Assembly: GCA_004296455.1 (NCBI GenBank)
Contig: AP018280.1
Location: 5,506,794-5,570,793, forward strand
Direction: 5' to 3'
Length of the DNA: 64,000 bases
Source: Calothrix sp. NIES-4101
GTDB taxonomy: Bacteria; Cyanobacteriota; Cyanobacteriia; Cyanobacteriales; Nostocaceae
Numbering within the stretch: position 1 is the stretch's first letter; each line of letters starts with the position of its first letter. Made by a program: the position numbers and the translations under genes. The notes under the pieces were generated by a model. That model saw only the letters and a program-made list of their open reading frames with translations, was not told the DNA's origin and searched no databases. Positions 1 through 9,822 of the stretch are shown one piece after another.

Positions 1-2
1 AC

Positions 3-50
3 CACCCACGCTGGGGGGCGCGTCCTACTGCGATGGTCATCGAACTATAA
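3..50 (+). CDS. Possible C-terminal fragment of an unidentified gene
   Basis: The left edge of the window is open in frame 3 and encodes HPRWGARPTAMVIEL before a TAA stop. With only 15 residues I cannot name a family. It may be the tail of a gene that begins outside the window, or simply non-coding sequence that happens to be open. Confidence 0.25.
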   Translation, partial: HPRWGARPTAMVIEL

Positions 51-607
51 TCCTCTTTTTTACTAAAATTTCAACGTTTTTCAGCAATTACACAAGAGTT
101 AGTTTCCCAACTTTGGGCGATCGCCACGAGGAATTTACGTTTTTATTTTGACATTCTTTGTAGACACCAGTAAGGGTTAAATTTCACCCTATTGGTAAGT
201 GTCGAGACACTCAGGCCTACTATTATGAGAGAAGTTTAACCAAAAGTTATTTCTCTCAGGGTTGAGTTGCAAGCAAAGCCGCCCACTGGAATAGTTTTCC
301 GCGTGCAGTAGCTTAATTGTTCTTAACTTATCACACTTAGTTCGAGTTTGCTCGACCGTTTACCTTGGCAAACGGGTATAAAACACGAAGTTACCATTAA
401 TATTATGAATATCAGAATTTTTACAATTTGACACATGTTTTCTCAGAAAATTCATCCTGAGTTTTGATTTTTGAATTTTTTATTCAAGAGTCACTCTTCT
501 GTATTCAGCGTTTTGTCAAGAAATTTGTTGCAGTCAACTTGCAATAAATCGTGAATAAATGGCAGACTTGATAGAGGGAGTTATGACACCCTCACTAGGA
601 TATTTAA
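51..607. other. Intergenic region rich in hairpins upstream of ycf4
   Basis: No gene is visible in these 557 bases. Between about 167 and 377 there is a dense series of inverted repeats: 167-195 (CCAGTA/TATTGG arms extended by GGGT/ACCC), the perfect palindrome GTGTCGAGACAC at 199-210, TGAGAGAA/TTCTCTCA at 226-258, CGAG/CTCG at 343-354, and ACCGTTT/AAACGGGT at 355-377. This could be a structured non-coding RNA or a long leader. I do not recognise an RNA family. Confidence 0.4.
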
Positions 608-1204
608 ATGACGGCTTCAACAAGCATAAACAAAGGCGAGTCGCCTAAGGGCGATAATTCAGTTTCGCCAGTTTTAAATCAAAAAGTTGTAGGTTCTCGG
701 CGCTTCAGTAATTATTGGTGGGCAACCATCGTCTCAATGGGAGCGACGGGATTCTTCTTGGCAGGGTTATCAAGTTATCTGAAAGTAAACTTACTGATCG
801 TTACTGACCCGACTCAACTCATATTCGTCCCCCAAGGGCTGGTTATGGGTCTTTATGGAACTGCTGGATTGTTACTTTCTTTTTACCTCTGGTTAGTAAT
901 TCTGTGGGATGTGGGTGGCGGTTACAACGAATTTAACCGAGCAACCAACAAGATTAAAATTTTTCGTTGGGGCTATCCAGGCAAAAATCGTAGGATTGAG
1001 ATTGATCTCTCCACACAAGATGCACAATCAATTAGGGTGGAGTTAAAGGAAGGTTTAAATCCTCGTCGCGCTTTGTATTTACGTGTCAAAGGTCGGCGAG
1101 ATATTCCCTTAACGCGAGTCGGTCAGCCTATATCTCTAAAAGAGTTAGAAGTTCAAGGTGCTGAATTAGCAAGGTTTTTAGGCGTGCCTTTGGAAGGACT
1201 TTAA
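608..1204 (+). CDS. ycf4: Photosystem I assembly protein Ycf4
   Basis: This 198-residue protein matches Ycf4, the thylakoid membrane factor that helps assemble photosystem I. Two membrane segments are visible, at about residues 38-57 and 78-100, after a soluble N-terminus. A stromal domain follows with conserved-looking stretches such as WDVGGGYNEF and IFRWGYPGKNR. The length is normal for the family. The ATG is preceded by AGGA seven bases upstream. The gene stands alone on the plus strand behind a hairpin-rich leader. Confidence 0.95.
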   Translation: MTASTSINKGESPKGDNSVSPVLNQKVVGSRRFSNYWWATIVSMGATGFFLAGLSSYLKVNLLIVTDPTQLIFVPQGLVMGLYGTAGLLLSFYLWLVILWDVGGGYNEFNRATNKIKIFRWGYPGKNRRIEIDLSTQDAQSIRVELKEGLNPRRALYLRVKGRRDIPLTRVGQPISLKELEVQGAELARFLGVPLEGL

Positions 1205-1521
1205 TTAATTACTATTTCTAATTAGTAATTTGAGTTCTCGTTCCACAGTTAAACTTTGGCAGCCGACTTGATACCAAGGCAATCTTGAGGCTGTAAAGAG
1301 GAGTCTCAAAGGCATTGCTAAATGATGGGATAATCTTGATTGACAGAGAGACACAGCGATTCTTTGTCATCAGAAACTTCTAGAATTATTCCGCAGTTGA
1401 TGTCATGCCAGATTGAAAAATAGAAGGGATGAGGATGTCTTTGACAATTTATCTTCTCCTTTTTCCTTTCACCTTTTTTCCTTAGAGTATTAAGATACTC
1501 TGGTTGAGTCTGTAACTGGTA
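1205..1521. other. Intergenic region ycf4 to cyclophilin gene
   Basis: An AT-rich inverted repeat (ATTACTA/TAGTAAT) lies just after the ycf4 stop at about 1207-1229. It may fold, but no T-run follows. A minus-strand reading frame at 1318-1539 overlaps the start of the next gene and resembles no protein I know. Nothing else is seen. Confidence 0.4.
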
Positions 1522-2322
1522 ATGCGGTTGAAAATTCACAAGTTTTTAGTAGCGTTTGTAGTTGTAGGTGCCTTGATGTTGGCTGGGTGTTCGACACCAC
1601 CAGTAAATCCTAGTAGTGGTTCGCCAACTTCGACAGCGACAGAAGCGAATACAGCCACAGAAGTGACTACAACAGCTACAAACGCAGAGGCAGCTACTCA
1701 GACTACCTCTGTAGCTCAAAATAACAGCGAGATTATTCCAGGAATGAACGATTTACCAAAACTCGAAGGAAAAGCAACGGTAGTCATGACCGTTAAAGGT
1801 TCACCCATCACAATTGAGGTTGATGGGACTAATGCACCAATTACTGCTGGAAATTTTGTCGATTTAGTACAACGAGGTGTCTATGATGGATTGTCTTTCC
1901 ATCGGGTTGTACGTCAACCCAGCCCGTTTGTAGTTCAAGGTGGCGATCCCAAGGGTAATGGTACAGGTGGGTTTATTGATCAGGCTACGGGAACTGAGCG
2001 ACGCATTCCTTTAGAAATCAAACCCCAAGATGCTGATGCACCAATTTACGGCAAAACTTTTAAAGAAGCTGGTGTAACTAAACCACCCGTACTTACCCAC
2101 AAATTAGGGGCTGTGGCGATGGCGCGATCGCAATTACCAAACTCTGCCTCTTCACAGTTCTATTTTGCGTTGGCAAATATTGGTTTTCTTGATGGTGACT
2201 ACGCTGTATTTGGGTATGTTACCGATGGAATGCCAATTGTAGACAAAATTCAACAAGGCGATAAAATTGAATCCGCAAAAGTGACTAGCGGTGCTGAAAA
2301 TCTGAAGAATGGCGGTAAATAG
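1522..2322 (+). CDS. Cyclophilin-type peptidyl-prolyl isomerase, lipoprotein
   Basis: The protein (266 aa) catalyses proline cis-trans isomerisation in protein folding. Residues 1-23 form a lipoprotein signal with lipobox LAGC (Cys23), so it should be lipid-anchored outside the cytoplasm. A Thr/Ala-rich linker of about 55 residues follows, then a cyclophilin domain from about residue 85 to the end. The substrate-binding FHR motif is present (F126-H127-R128), as are [13 protein letters not shown] and the SSQFYF stretch. Length is usual for cyanobacterial periplasmic cyclophilins. The downstream ketoacyl synthase gene lies 97 bases away and could be co-transcribed. Confidence 0.92.
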   Translation: MRLKIHKFLVAFVVVGALMLAGCSTPPVNPSSGSPTSTATEANTATEVTTTATNAEAATQTTSVAQNNSEIIPGMNDLPKLEGKATVVMTVKGSPITIEVDGTNAPITAGNFVDLVQRGVYDGLSFHRVVRQPSPFVVQGGDPKGNGTGGFIDQATGTERRIPLEIKPQDADAPIYGKTFKEAGVTKPPVLTHKLGAVAMARSQLPNSASSQFYFALANIGFLDGDYAVFGYVTDGMPIVDKIQQGDKIESAKVTSGAENLKNGGK

Positions 2323-2419
2323 GGAAAAGGGGAAAAAGAAAGAGGAAAAGGTAAATTCCCGATTCCTTCTCAACAATTTCTAATCCCCATTTCATACCAC
2401 CTATTCTCTACTCCCCAAA

Positions 2420-3586
2420 ATGGTTGTTGTTACTGGTATTGGTTTGGTCTCGGCACTGGGTGAAAACCTAGAGACAAGCTGGCAAAATTTAATTGCAGGC
2501 AAAACTGGAATTAAGCTACATCAACCTTTCTCAGAACTAGAAGCGCGTCCGCTAGCCATGATTTCTGATCAACCAGTTGAGTTACAAAAGCTAACTCGGC
2601 TGGTTGTTGATTTTGCCGTCCAAGATGCTGGTTTGATTTTGCCTTTACAAGATTGCGGTGTGGTAATTGGTTCAAGTCGTGGTTTTCAGTCTGTTTGGGA
2701 AGAAATAATCAAGGAGCAAGAACAACTCAAAACCGGAACCCATGCATACATAAGTAATCAATACTGTCAAGCACAATTAGGTACTTGGCTGGAAACTTTG
2801 CCCCATATGAATGCGATCGCCACAGCCCGACAGATAGGAGCAACGGGTATTGTTTTAGCTCCAATGGCTGCCTGTGCAACGGGTATTTGGGCGATCGCGC
2901 AAGCGGCAATGTTAATTCAAACTGGACAGTGCGATCGTGTGGTTGCGGGGGCTGTGGAAGCACCAATTACACCACTGACAATTACGGGTTTTCAGCAGAT
3001 GGGGGCTTTGGCAAAAACCGGGGCGTATCCTTTTGATCAAAACCGTGAAGGATTGGTTTTGGGTGAAGGTGGTGCAGTATTTGTTTTAGAGTCGCTGGAA
3101 TTAGCAAAGGCACGCCAAGCAAAGATTTATGGCGAAATTCTTGGTTTTGGTTTAACTGCTGATGCTTACCACCCAAATGCGCCCGAACCGGAAGGTAGAA
3201 GTGGGATAACTGCAATTAAACAATGTTTGCAACGGAGTCATTTAAAACCAAGGGATATTGATTATATTCATGCCCACGGAACTGGGACAATACGGAATGA
3301 TGAAGTTGAAAGTCACGTTATCGAAAAAATAATGACACATCGTCCCTACGTGAGTTCAACAAAAGGTGCTACAGGACATACAATAGGCGCTTCGGGTGCT
3401 TTGGGTGTGGCATTTTCATTAATGGCTTTACGCAGTCAGCTTTTACCACCTGGGGTTGGTTTGCGAAAATCTGGTTTTGACTTAAATTTCGTCAAAGAAT
3501 CAGCTGTTGATCAAATCAATCATGTAATGTGCTCAAGCCTAGGATTTGGTGGCATCAATGCAGTAATAGCATTAGGAAATTCATAA
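2420..3586 (+). CDS. Beta-ketoacyl-ACP synthase (KAS II-like)
   Basis: This 388-residue thiolase-fold enzyme condenses acyl chains with malonyl-ACP. The KAS I/II Cys-His-His triad is intact: Cys152 in AACATG, His286 in HAHGTGT, and His320 in TKGATGHTIGASG. The late motif SLGFGGINAVI is also present. It is slightly shorter than FabF (about 415 aa) and carries no fused acyltransferase or ACP domain. It lies apart from the usual fab genes, so it may serve a secondary or specialised fatty acid or polyketide pathway rather than bulk synthesis. That role is inference. The ATG start begins MVVVTGIG, the usual N-terminus of the family. Confidence 0.9.
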   Translation: MVVVTGIGLVSALGENLETSWQNLIAGKTGIKLHQPFSELEARPLAMISDQPVELQKLTRLVVDFAVQDAGLILPLQDCGVVIGSSRGFQSVWEEIIKEQEQLKTGTHAYISNQYCQAQLGTWLETLPHMNAIATARQIGATGIVLAPMAACATGIWAIAQAAMLIQTGQCDRVVAGAVEAPITPLTITGFQQMGALAKTGAYPFDQNREGLVLGEGGAVFVLESLELAKARQAKIYGEILGFGLTADAYHPNAPEPEGRSGITAIKQCLQRSHLKPRDIDYIHAHGTGTIRNDEVESHVIEKIMTHRPYVSSTKGATGHTIGASGALGVAFSLMALRSQLLPPGVGLRKSGFDLNFVKESAVDQINHVMCSSLGFGGINAVIALGNS

Positions 3587-3588
3587 AA

Positions 3589-3616
3589 TTAGAGACGCGA
3601 CATGTCGCGTCTCTAA
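3589..3616. terminator. Perfect 28-bp palindrome between convergent genes
   Basis: The 14-base arm TTAGAGACGCGACA is followed directly by its exact reverse complement. It lies between the ketoacyl synthase stop and the convergent ftsH stop. It may serve as a two-way transcription terminator, although no long T-run is adjacent. GAGACGCGACATGTCGCGTCTC-type palindromes are familiar dispersed repeats in cyanobacterial genomes. Confidence 0.6.
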
Positions 3617-3650
3617 TAAAGACTATTTACTTAACTTCAGTAAATACCAA

Positions 3651-5588
3651 TTAACGCATCATTGTTTGCATTAATGGTTTATCTTGGTCTAACTTCCCAT
3701 TAAGTAACCATTCTGCCATTTCCGCAGGCGCTTTAGCTGTATCCAATTTAGAACGCAGGTCGTTACCTTCTAAAACTTCGCGTTGTAACAATTCCTGTGC
3801 AGTTGTCTCCAATAATTCGCGGTTTTCTTGGAGAATTCTCAAAGCGATATGATGGGCATTATCCATAATCATCTTCACTTCGCGATCGATTTCTTCAGCA
3901 ACTTTTGGACTAATTGATCTGCGAGGATTGCCATAACCTTCGATAAACTGCTGCTGTACCTTTTCAAATGCGACAGGACCAAGTTCGTCACTCATGCCGT
4001 ACACAGTAATAAAGCGTTCGGCCAACTCAGTTGCTTTTTGGATGTCATCACTCGCACCAGTAGAGACCTTCCCAAAGATAGTTTCCTCAGCCGATCGCCC
4101 ACCCAACAGGGTGGCAATTCTGCCGCGAATCTCATCTTCAACCATCAAGAAGCGGTCTTCTTCCGGCATTTGAATTGTGTAACCTAGGGCACCAACTCCA
4201 CGAGGAACAATTGAGATTTTTTCAACCTTACCTGCCCCTGGCATTAACGCCCCAATAATGGCATGTCCGACTTCATGGTAAGCAACAGTCTTTTTCTCAG
4301 TTTCGTTTAAGACACGCGATCGCTTTTCTAGTCCAGCCACAACCCGTTCGATTGCTTCGTTAAAGTCAGCCATTTTCACTGCTTCGCGGTTGTTACGAGC
4401 CGCCATCAGGGCAGCTTCGTTAACTAAGTTGGCTAAGTCTGCTCCAGCAAAGCCAGGGGTTCTCGTACCAATAACTGCTAAATCAACATCTGCATCTAAT
4501 TTGACATTACGAGCATGGACTCTCAGTATGGCTTCCCGACCGATTTTGTCGGGACGATCTACAACCACTTGTCTATCAAAGCGTCCAGGACGGCGTAAGG
4601 CTGGGTCAAGGACTTCAGGACGGTTAGTGGCAGCAATAATAATTACACCTGTATTGGCATCAAAACCATCCATTTCGGTAAGTAACTGGTTCAGGGTTTG
4701 TTCCCTTTCATCATTCCCACCATAAAAACCACCGCTACCTGCCCGGGATTTGCCTAAAGCATCCAACTCATCAATAAAGACAATACAGGGTGCTTGTTGT
4801 TTTGCCTGTTCAAATAAATCGCGAACTCTGGCAGCACCAACACCGACAAATAATTCAATAAATTCCGAACCAGAAATACTAAAGAAAGGAACACCAGCTT
4901 CACCAGCGATCGCTTTTGCCAGTAAAGTTTTACCAGTACCTGGAGGGCCAACTAACAAAGCACCTTTAGGGATTTTTGCACCCAAGCGTGTATATTTGTC
5001 GGCATTTTTTAGGAAGTCAACAACTTCTTCGAGCTCAACTTTTGCTTCTTCAATCCCGGCAACATCACTAAATTTGACTCCAGTGCTACCTTCAGAATAA
5101 ATTCGCGCCTTGCTTTTGCCCACAGTTAAAGCCGCAGGTCCACCACCTTGACGGTTGAGGAAAAAGCCCCAAATACCGACAAAAATTAACGGTGGCACCA
5201 CCCAACTAATCAAAGTCCCCAGCCAACCATTTTCATTGGGAGGAGGTGCTGCAAATTCGACTTTATTGTCCCGCAAAATCCTAGGTAAATCTAAATCAAT
5301 GGCAACAGGTGTAGTTTGAAATACCTGTTCTACCTCTTGTCCTTCGGGAGTTTGGGTTTTGATCGAATATTGAATGCGATCGCTACCAACAATCGCTTTG
5401 TCAACTTTACCCGCTTGTACTTGCTGAATAAAGTCACTGTAAGGAATTTGCGCTAATTTGGCTCCAAAGAAGTTGGGAACTATGAGATTCAGAACCAACA
5501 GCAATGTCAATAGTATTAACAGGCTGCCACCGAATTGCCGAATCTTTGGAGGCTTGATTTTATTTTTATTATTAGTATCCACTGGCAT
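3651..5588 (-). CDS. ftsH: ATP-dependent zinc metalloprotease FtsH
   Basis: This 645-residue membrane AAA+ protease degrades misfolded membrane proteins. In cyanobacteria, FtsH complexes act in photosystem II repair and acclimation. Membrane segments lie at about residues 21-38 and 124-144, enclosing the FtsH extracellular domain. The AAA module has Walker A GPPGTGKT (214-221), Walker B with Asp273-Glu274, and the second region of homology around RRPGRFDRQ (332-340). The zinc site is HEVGH at 438-442. An AGGAGG ribosome binding site sits seven bases before the ATG. Several FtsH paralogues exist in cyanobacteria and I cannot assign which one this is. Confidence 0.97.
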   Translation of the reverse strand: MPVDTNNKNKIKPPKIRQFGGSLLILLTLLLVLNLIVPNFFGAKLAQIPYSDFIQQVQAGKVDKAIVGSDRIQYSIKTQTPEGQEVEQVFQTTPVAIDLDLPRILRDNKVEFAAPPPNENGWLGTLISWVVPPLIFVGIWGFFLNRQGGGPAALTVGKSKARIYSEGSTGVKFSDVAGIEEAKVELEEVVDFLKNADKYTRLGAKIPKGALLVGPPGTGKTLLAKAIAGEAGVPFFSISGSEFIELFVGVGAARVRDLFEQAKQQAPCIVFIDELDALGKSRAGSGGFYGGNDEREQTLNQLLTEMDGFDANTGVIIIAATNRPEVLDPALRRPGRFDRQVVVDRPDKIGREAILRVHARNVKLDADVDLAVIGTRTPGFAGADLANLVNEAALMAARNNREAVKMADFNEAIERVVAGLEKRSRVLNETEKKTVAYHEVGHAIIGALMPGAGKVEKISIVPRGVGALGYTIQMPEEDRFLMVEDEIRGRIATLLGGRSAEETIFGKVSTGASDDIQKATELAERFITVYGMSDELGPVAFEKVQQQFIEGYGNPRRSISPKVAEEIDREVKMIMDNAHHIALRILQENRELLETTAQELLQREVLEGNDLRSKLDTAKAPAEMAEWLLNGKLDQDKPLMQTMMR

Positions 5589-5712
5589 TTATATAACCTC
5601 CTGATTTATTATTAGTTAGTAGCTAAGGGTGATTCTGAATAGTTAATATTGCTTCTCGCAATCAATGACCTATTAACTATTACTGATAATTAAATGACCA
5701 ATTAACTATTAA

Positions 5713-6414
5713 CTATGTAAGTAAAATTGCAAACAAACCACATAATGTAATACCATCAAACACACCCGCACCACCAATACTTAGAACTCCAGAACTCATA
5801 CTTTGAATATCTCGTAAATGCAATAAATCTGCACCTATTAAGGTTCCCAGCACGCCACCAGCAAAGGCAACGGGTGCTGCATGAGGTGTAGCCAATAACA
5901 TTGCCGATAGAGAAGCTGCTAAAGGAGCTAGTAAGGGGTTCATTTGGATACCAATACCAGGTACAACTCTGGCTGCGTAGTAACTCACAACTGTCACTAT
6001 TAAAGTCACCAGCAAAATAGTGTCAAAATTACCTTGAGTAAATTGATACAGCGCAAGTAAAACGGGAATAACTCCTCCACCGACATTAATAGCTACTACT
6101 GTGGAACGTTTGACATGTCTTAACGGGATACCCCAAAATTCGCGCATCCACATATCTGCAAATCCATCGGTAACTTCAATTGCAGATTCGGTACGGTATA
6201 AAGGAATATTGATTGTGCTACCTAAAATAATTAAAGCTAGCAAAACCAAACCAATACCAGGGGCAAACCCTAATTTCGTAACAGCGATTTCTACCACATT
6301 TAAAGTTACTGCAAACCATAAAAAAGGTATGAGCAGCAATAACAATATAAATAGTAGTAACGAAACAGGAAGGTAGAACATGGGAATTTTTAGATAAATT
6401 CTATTAACATTCAC
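5713..6414 (-). CDS. DUF1614 family integral membrane protein
   Basis: The 233-residue protein is hydrophobic throughout, with about six predicted membrane segments. It has features I associate with DUF1614: IPLYRTESAIEV near residue 70, a conserved GGGVIP, and the C-terminal SIGGAGVFDGITLCG. Function is unknown for the family. It lies upstream of ftsH on the same strand, separated by 124 AT-rich bases, so co-expression is possible but not shown. Confidence 0.8.
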   Translation of the reverse strand: MNVNRIYLKIPMFYLPVSLLLFILLLLLIPFLWFAVTLNVVEIAVTKLGFAPGIGLVLLALIILGSTINIPLYRTESAIEVTDGFADMWMREFWGIPLRHVKRSTVVAINVGGGVIPVLLALYQFTQGNFDTILLVTLIVTVVSYYAARVVPGIGIQMNPLLAPLAASLSAMLLATPHAAPVAFAGGVLGTLIGADLLHLRDIQSMSSGVLSIGGAGVFDGITLCGLFAILLT

Positions 6415-6671
6415 CCAAATAAACCTGTAACTCGCATCGCCTTTCCGAGAGACAATATAAATTGTTTTGTTTTAGTGGTTAATAGATGGTGCTTGCCACA
6501 GACTTAGTAGCCATGTCAATAATAAACAACTAATTACCAGATAAATATGAGAGGTTTGTAACAGAATGTGAACTAAACCTATTCTAAAAAATAGATAGCG
6601 AAATTGAGTTTCGTGTCTACCCCCCATAAACAATGTGTATAGCCGTACTTTAGTCGCAGTGGATTTAGTGT

Positions 6672-6863
6672 ATGAATAACCAGTTTGGATTTCTCGCCAA
6701 AGTTTTATTACTCTCAGTAGTTCTTTCCCTGTTTATCAAGTACGTTGCCCCCATCGTACCTATCCCAGAAAGCGACATTAATGCATTAATTCTAGTTTTA
6801 TCTCCAACTGTAATTATGGCCGTTTTACTGGGTGTTCGGTTTCGGGCAGTAAGGAACTTGTAA
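6672..6863 (+). CDS. Small two-helix membrane protein of unknown function
   Basis: The 63-residue product has two hydrophobic stretches (about residues 8-27 and 37-54) joined by a Pro-rich loop with PIVPIPESD, and ends in basic residues. This is a plausible real small membrane protein and not a shadow, because no gene overlaps it. I do not recognise a named family. It lies divergent from the DUF1614 gene and ahead of the AI-2E transporter gene. Confidence 0.6.
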   Translation: MNNQFGFLAKVLLLSVVLSLFIKYVAPIVPIPESDINALILVLSPTVIMAVLLGVRFRAVRNL

Positions 6864-6886
6864 TTGCGTAGCTTTAGTTACTGGGG

Positions 6887-6921
6887 AATTACGAATTGCG
6901 AATTACAAATTACGAATTACA
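6887..6921. repeat. Short tandem heptamer repeat (five AATTNCN units)
   Basis: Five consecutive 7-base units AATTACG, AATTGCG, AATTACA, AATTACG and AATTACA fill the spacer before the next gene. Heptameric short tandem repeats (STRRs) are typical of heterocystous cyanobacterial intergenic DNA. Confidence 0.8.
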
Positions 6922-6999
6922 AATAAACTGCTAGCCTAGCTAAGTTACAGCAAAATTAAGCAAATAACTGTTCGCTAAGTTTCAGGAAGGGGTAAGGAC

Positions 7000-8175
7000 T
7001 TGAATTTAGGTCAGTGGATTGGTTTGATAGCCATTGTTCTTTCTTTGTATATTCTGTGGCAAATTCGGGATGTGCTGTTGCTAATGTTTGCAGCAGTGGT
7101 AATTGCGACTACGCTCAATCGCTTGGCAAAGAGGTTTCAGCGTACTGGTATGAAGCGTGGGGTAGCTGTGCTGATTGCAGTCGGTCTCTTTTTTGGGGTA
7201 ATTATCAGCTTTTTCTGGATAGTTGTACCGCCTTTTATCACCCAGTTTCACGAACTTACTTATCGAGTTCCCAAAGGATTACAGGTTTTTAATGCTTCCC
7301 TAGATAACCTGAAAGCTGGTGTTCCGCCGCAGTTGGCACCCTACATACCCGATATCGACGGTTTAATTAAACAAGCACAACCTTTGGTTAATAAGGCTCT
7401 AGGAAATTCACTAGCATTTTTATCCGGTTCCCTAGAAGCTGTTTTAAAGATTCTGCTGGTATTGGTACTGACGGGAATGTTTTTAGCCGATCCGCAAGCG
7501 TATCGTAAATTATTTATACGTCTGTTTCCGTCCTTTTACCGACGAAGGGTAGATGGCATTTTGGATAAATGCGAGCTTTCTCTGGAAGGATGGGTAAGTG
7601 GTGCTGCGATCGCCATGCTATATGTGGGAGTAACGAGCATGGTAGGTTTGCTTATTTTAGGCATACCTTCAGCTTTAGCTTTATCAGTGCTATCGGGTTT
7701 CATGAATTTGATTCCCAATCTGGGCCCAACAATTAGTTTAATCCCAGGACTGGCGATCGCATTATTAGATGCACCTTGGAAAGCTGCTGCTGTATTTGGC
7801 TTATATTTTCTGGTGCAGCAAACGGAGGGTAATTTCATCACGCCGATGATTATGGCACACCAAGTTTCGCTGCTACCTGCGGTCACATTAATTGCTCAAT
7901 TATTCTTTTTAACATTTTTTGGTCCTCTCGGTTTACTACTAGCATTACCTCTAACTGTAGTTACTAAAATTTGGACACAGGAAGTATTAATTAAAGATGT
8001 TTTGGACGAATGGGGTAAAAAGTCAGAACGTGAAACTGAGTTTATAATTGTGCGCGATGATTTTTCGGAGCCATCTAATTTGAAAGCTGAAAAAATTGTC
8101 TCAGAAAATCATCCTAGTAGTGAAGATGAGCCACATATTGATAATATGCATCAGCAAGATTTAACAGACAATTAA
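7000..8175 (+). CDS. AI-2E family transporter (UPF0118 permease)
   Basis: This 391-residue protein has the AI-2E/UPF0118 architecture: paired N-terminal helices, a hydrophilic region at about 85-140, and C-terminal helices with the conserved NLIPNLGPTIS and QTEGNFITPMIM stretches. Family members export small molecules or ions (quorum signal AI-2, Na+/H+ exchange), so the substrate here is unknown. A polar C-terminal tail of about 60 residues is probably cytosolic. The start is TTG, supported by AAGGA two bases upstream and by the hydrophobic MNLGQWIGLIAIVLSLY N-terminus expected for the family. Confidence 0.9.
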   Translation: MNLGQWIGLIAIVLSLYILWQIRDVLLLMFAAVVIATTLNRLAKRFQRTGMKRGVAVLIAVGLFFGVIISFFWIVVPPFITQFHELTYRVPKGLQVFNASLDNLKAGVPPQLAPYIPDIDGLIKQAQPLVNKALGNSLAFLSGSLEAVLKILLVLVLTGMFLADPQAYRKLFIRLFPSFYRRRVDGILDKCELSLEGWVSGAAIAMLYVGVTSMVGLLILGIPSALALSVLSGFMNLIPNLGPTISLIPGLAIALLDAPWKAAAVFGLYFLVQQTEGNFITPMIMAHQVSLLPAVTLIAQLFFLTFFGPLGLLLALPLTVVTKIWTQEVLIKDVLDEWGKKSERETEFIIVRDDFSEPSNLKAEKIVSENHPSSEDEPHIDNMHQQDLTDN

Positions 8176-8214
8176 TTCATAATAATTGCAAGATATTTTC
8201 GTAAAAAAATCATC

Positions 8215-8254
8215 ATATCCCCAACTTATTTTATCGGTTGGGGATATTGTTTTT
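8215..8254. terminator. Bidirectional terminator between convergent genes
   Basis: ATATCCCCAAC (8215-8225) pairs perfectly with GTTGGGGATAT (8237-8247) and is followed by TGTTTTT. It lies between the AI-2E transporter gene and the convergent PAP2 gene, so it probably ends transcription of the former and perhaps of both. Confidence 0.8.
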
Positions 8255-8293
8255 GATAGATTCATTATTATTTATTTATTCATTCATTCATTA

Positions 8294-9502
8294 TTATGCT
8301 GTATGTCTTCCTTGTAATTCTAAACCTTGTATACAAGCCATTAACCACAACAAACCAACAGCATAACCCACTATTACATCAGTCGCCCAATGTACTCCTA
8401 AATAAAGCCGACTAAAACCAATTGCTAAAATTAATAAGGCTGTTAAGGTAAAAATTTGTTTTTTATATTGTGGATATTGATTCGCTAAAACATAACCAAT
8501 AAATCCATAAATAGCCAATGAAACCATTGCATGACCACTAGGAAAACTGTAATGCCCAACATCCACAATATGATTCCATAATGCTGGACGTGCCCTGGTA
8601 AAAACTTCTTTCAGAAGATAATTTAGACTAATTGCCCCGATTGCGACTAGCATCAAGTTAGTAACTAATGAACGGCGATGAACAGATGGTGTTATCTGGC
8701 TAAATCCTGAACACACTGCAACCAAAACTAATGGTTCACAAAAGGAAGTAATTGCAGTCATAATGTAGTTTAGCAATGGCGAATGTGTTCTTTTAACTGC
8801 TAATAAAATGACTTCATCTAGACCATATAAATGTATTAATGTACTAATACCTAAAAGAATGAAAATAGCTGTTGATGTTCCCTGAATATTTGTTTGTAGT
8901 TTATTAATGGATTTTTTTACTAAAATAAAAGGATGTAAAAAAATATTATTACTTGGGTTAATTAAGTTTATTTTTTGAGAATTGATGTGTTTTTGTCTGA
9001 GAATTTCTTCTAAATTATTAGCATTGTTATTCAGAAATATATTATTTAAATTATTCTTTAACTCTAGATAATCTGATAAAGAAACTATTTCTTGAGTGCT
9101 TCTGACTCCATGAACAAAACTAAGTATATTTGATACATTATATACATGATTAGATAATGGCTGAAATCTACCATTTTCTGAGTTTACACTGATATAATTT
9201 GACCTGATAAAAGCCCCGCGCTTCTGTTTTATGTAATCTAACAAACAAGTTTCAATCAAGTGAGCAATCAATTGCCAACTTTCATTTGGATGAAAAAAAA
9301 CAAGTATATTTCCTGTTAACTCGTTAGCACTGACTTGAGATATAAATTCCGATTTTGATAATTTAAATTCTAAATTTTTTTTAATAGATTTATTTCCGTC
9401 CAGCCATTTTACCTTAAATCTTGCCCTCCCCTTTACAGATGTATGTATGGCTTGTACTAAAGAATTTTCTAAGTTGAGATGCTGATAATTGTTTGAAAGC
9501 AT
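8294..9502 (-). CDS. HMA-like domain fused to PAP2 phosphatase
   Basis: The C-terminal half (about 205-400) is a membrane PAP2/phosphatidic acid phosphatase with all three signature blocks: Lys298 to RP305-306, PSGH at 321-324, and SR364-365 through His371 to Asp375. It should dephosphorylate a lipid phosphate such as phosphatidate or undecaprenyl diphosphate at the membrane. The N-terminal 95 residues resemble the heavy-metal-associated-like domain (HMA_2 type) seen before P-type ATPases: SVKGRARFKVKW, then SANELTGNILVFFHP. It lacks a CxxC metal site. An Asn-rich linker joins the two. The domain assignment at the N-terminus is inference by pattern. Confidence 0.8.
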   Translation of the reverse strand: MLSNNYQHLNLENSLVQAIHTSVKGRARFKVKWLDGNKSIKKNLEFKLSKSEFISQVSANELTGNILVFFHPNESWQLIAHLIETCLLDYIKQKRGAFIRSNYISVNSENGRFQPLSNHVYNVSNILSFVHGVRSTQEIVSLSDYLELKNNLNNIFLNNNANNLEEILRQKHINSQKINLINPSNNIFLHPFILVKKSINKLQTNIQGTSTAIFILLGISTLIHLYGLDEVILLAVKRTHSPLLNYIMTAITSFCEPLVLVAVCSGFSQITPSVHRRSLVTNLMLVAIGAISLNYLLKEVFTRARPALWNHIVDVGHYSFPSGHAMVSLAIYGFIGYVLANQYPQYKKQIFTLTALLILAIGFSRLYLGVHWATDVIVGYAVGLLWLMACIQGLELQGRHTA

Positions 9503-9822
9503 TATTGCATACCCCTACTGTCTATAAGTATTTCATAGGAGAACAGGTTTAAGTATAACGCTAACTTGAAAGCTCTGAGACTATTTGTCAACAAATCATT
9601 AATACCAAAAGCCAGTTTCTTGCATTTAAGCATCTAGCGTTATAGAACCAGCATAATTCTAGTTTTTTAGTGATAAAGCAAGCTTTCCCCTATAGGATTC
9701 AGAGTAAATCTTGAAAAACAAGTTATAAACCTTTCACTAGTTATTTGCAAAACTCACGAAACTTACAAGTACTAAAATATGTCAAGTAAGTAGTATAAAT
9801 ATCTAAAAGCCAGGGTAGTTTT
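9503..9822. other. Divergent intergenic region, PAP2 to cytochrome b561
   Basis: No gene is seen. A perfect 10-base inverted repeat, TATAACGCTA at 9554-9563 and TAGCGTTATA at 9635-9644, spans 91 bases. Promoters for both divergent genes must lie here, but I see no convincing boxes. Confidence 0.4.

Noticed and set aside
1318-1539. 73-codon minus-strand frame between ycf4 and the cyclophilin gene
   Set aside because: It runs over the start of the cyclophilin gene and its low-complexity KKGERKKEK stretch comes from a pyrimidine-rich tract.
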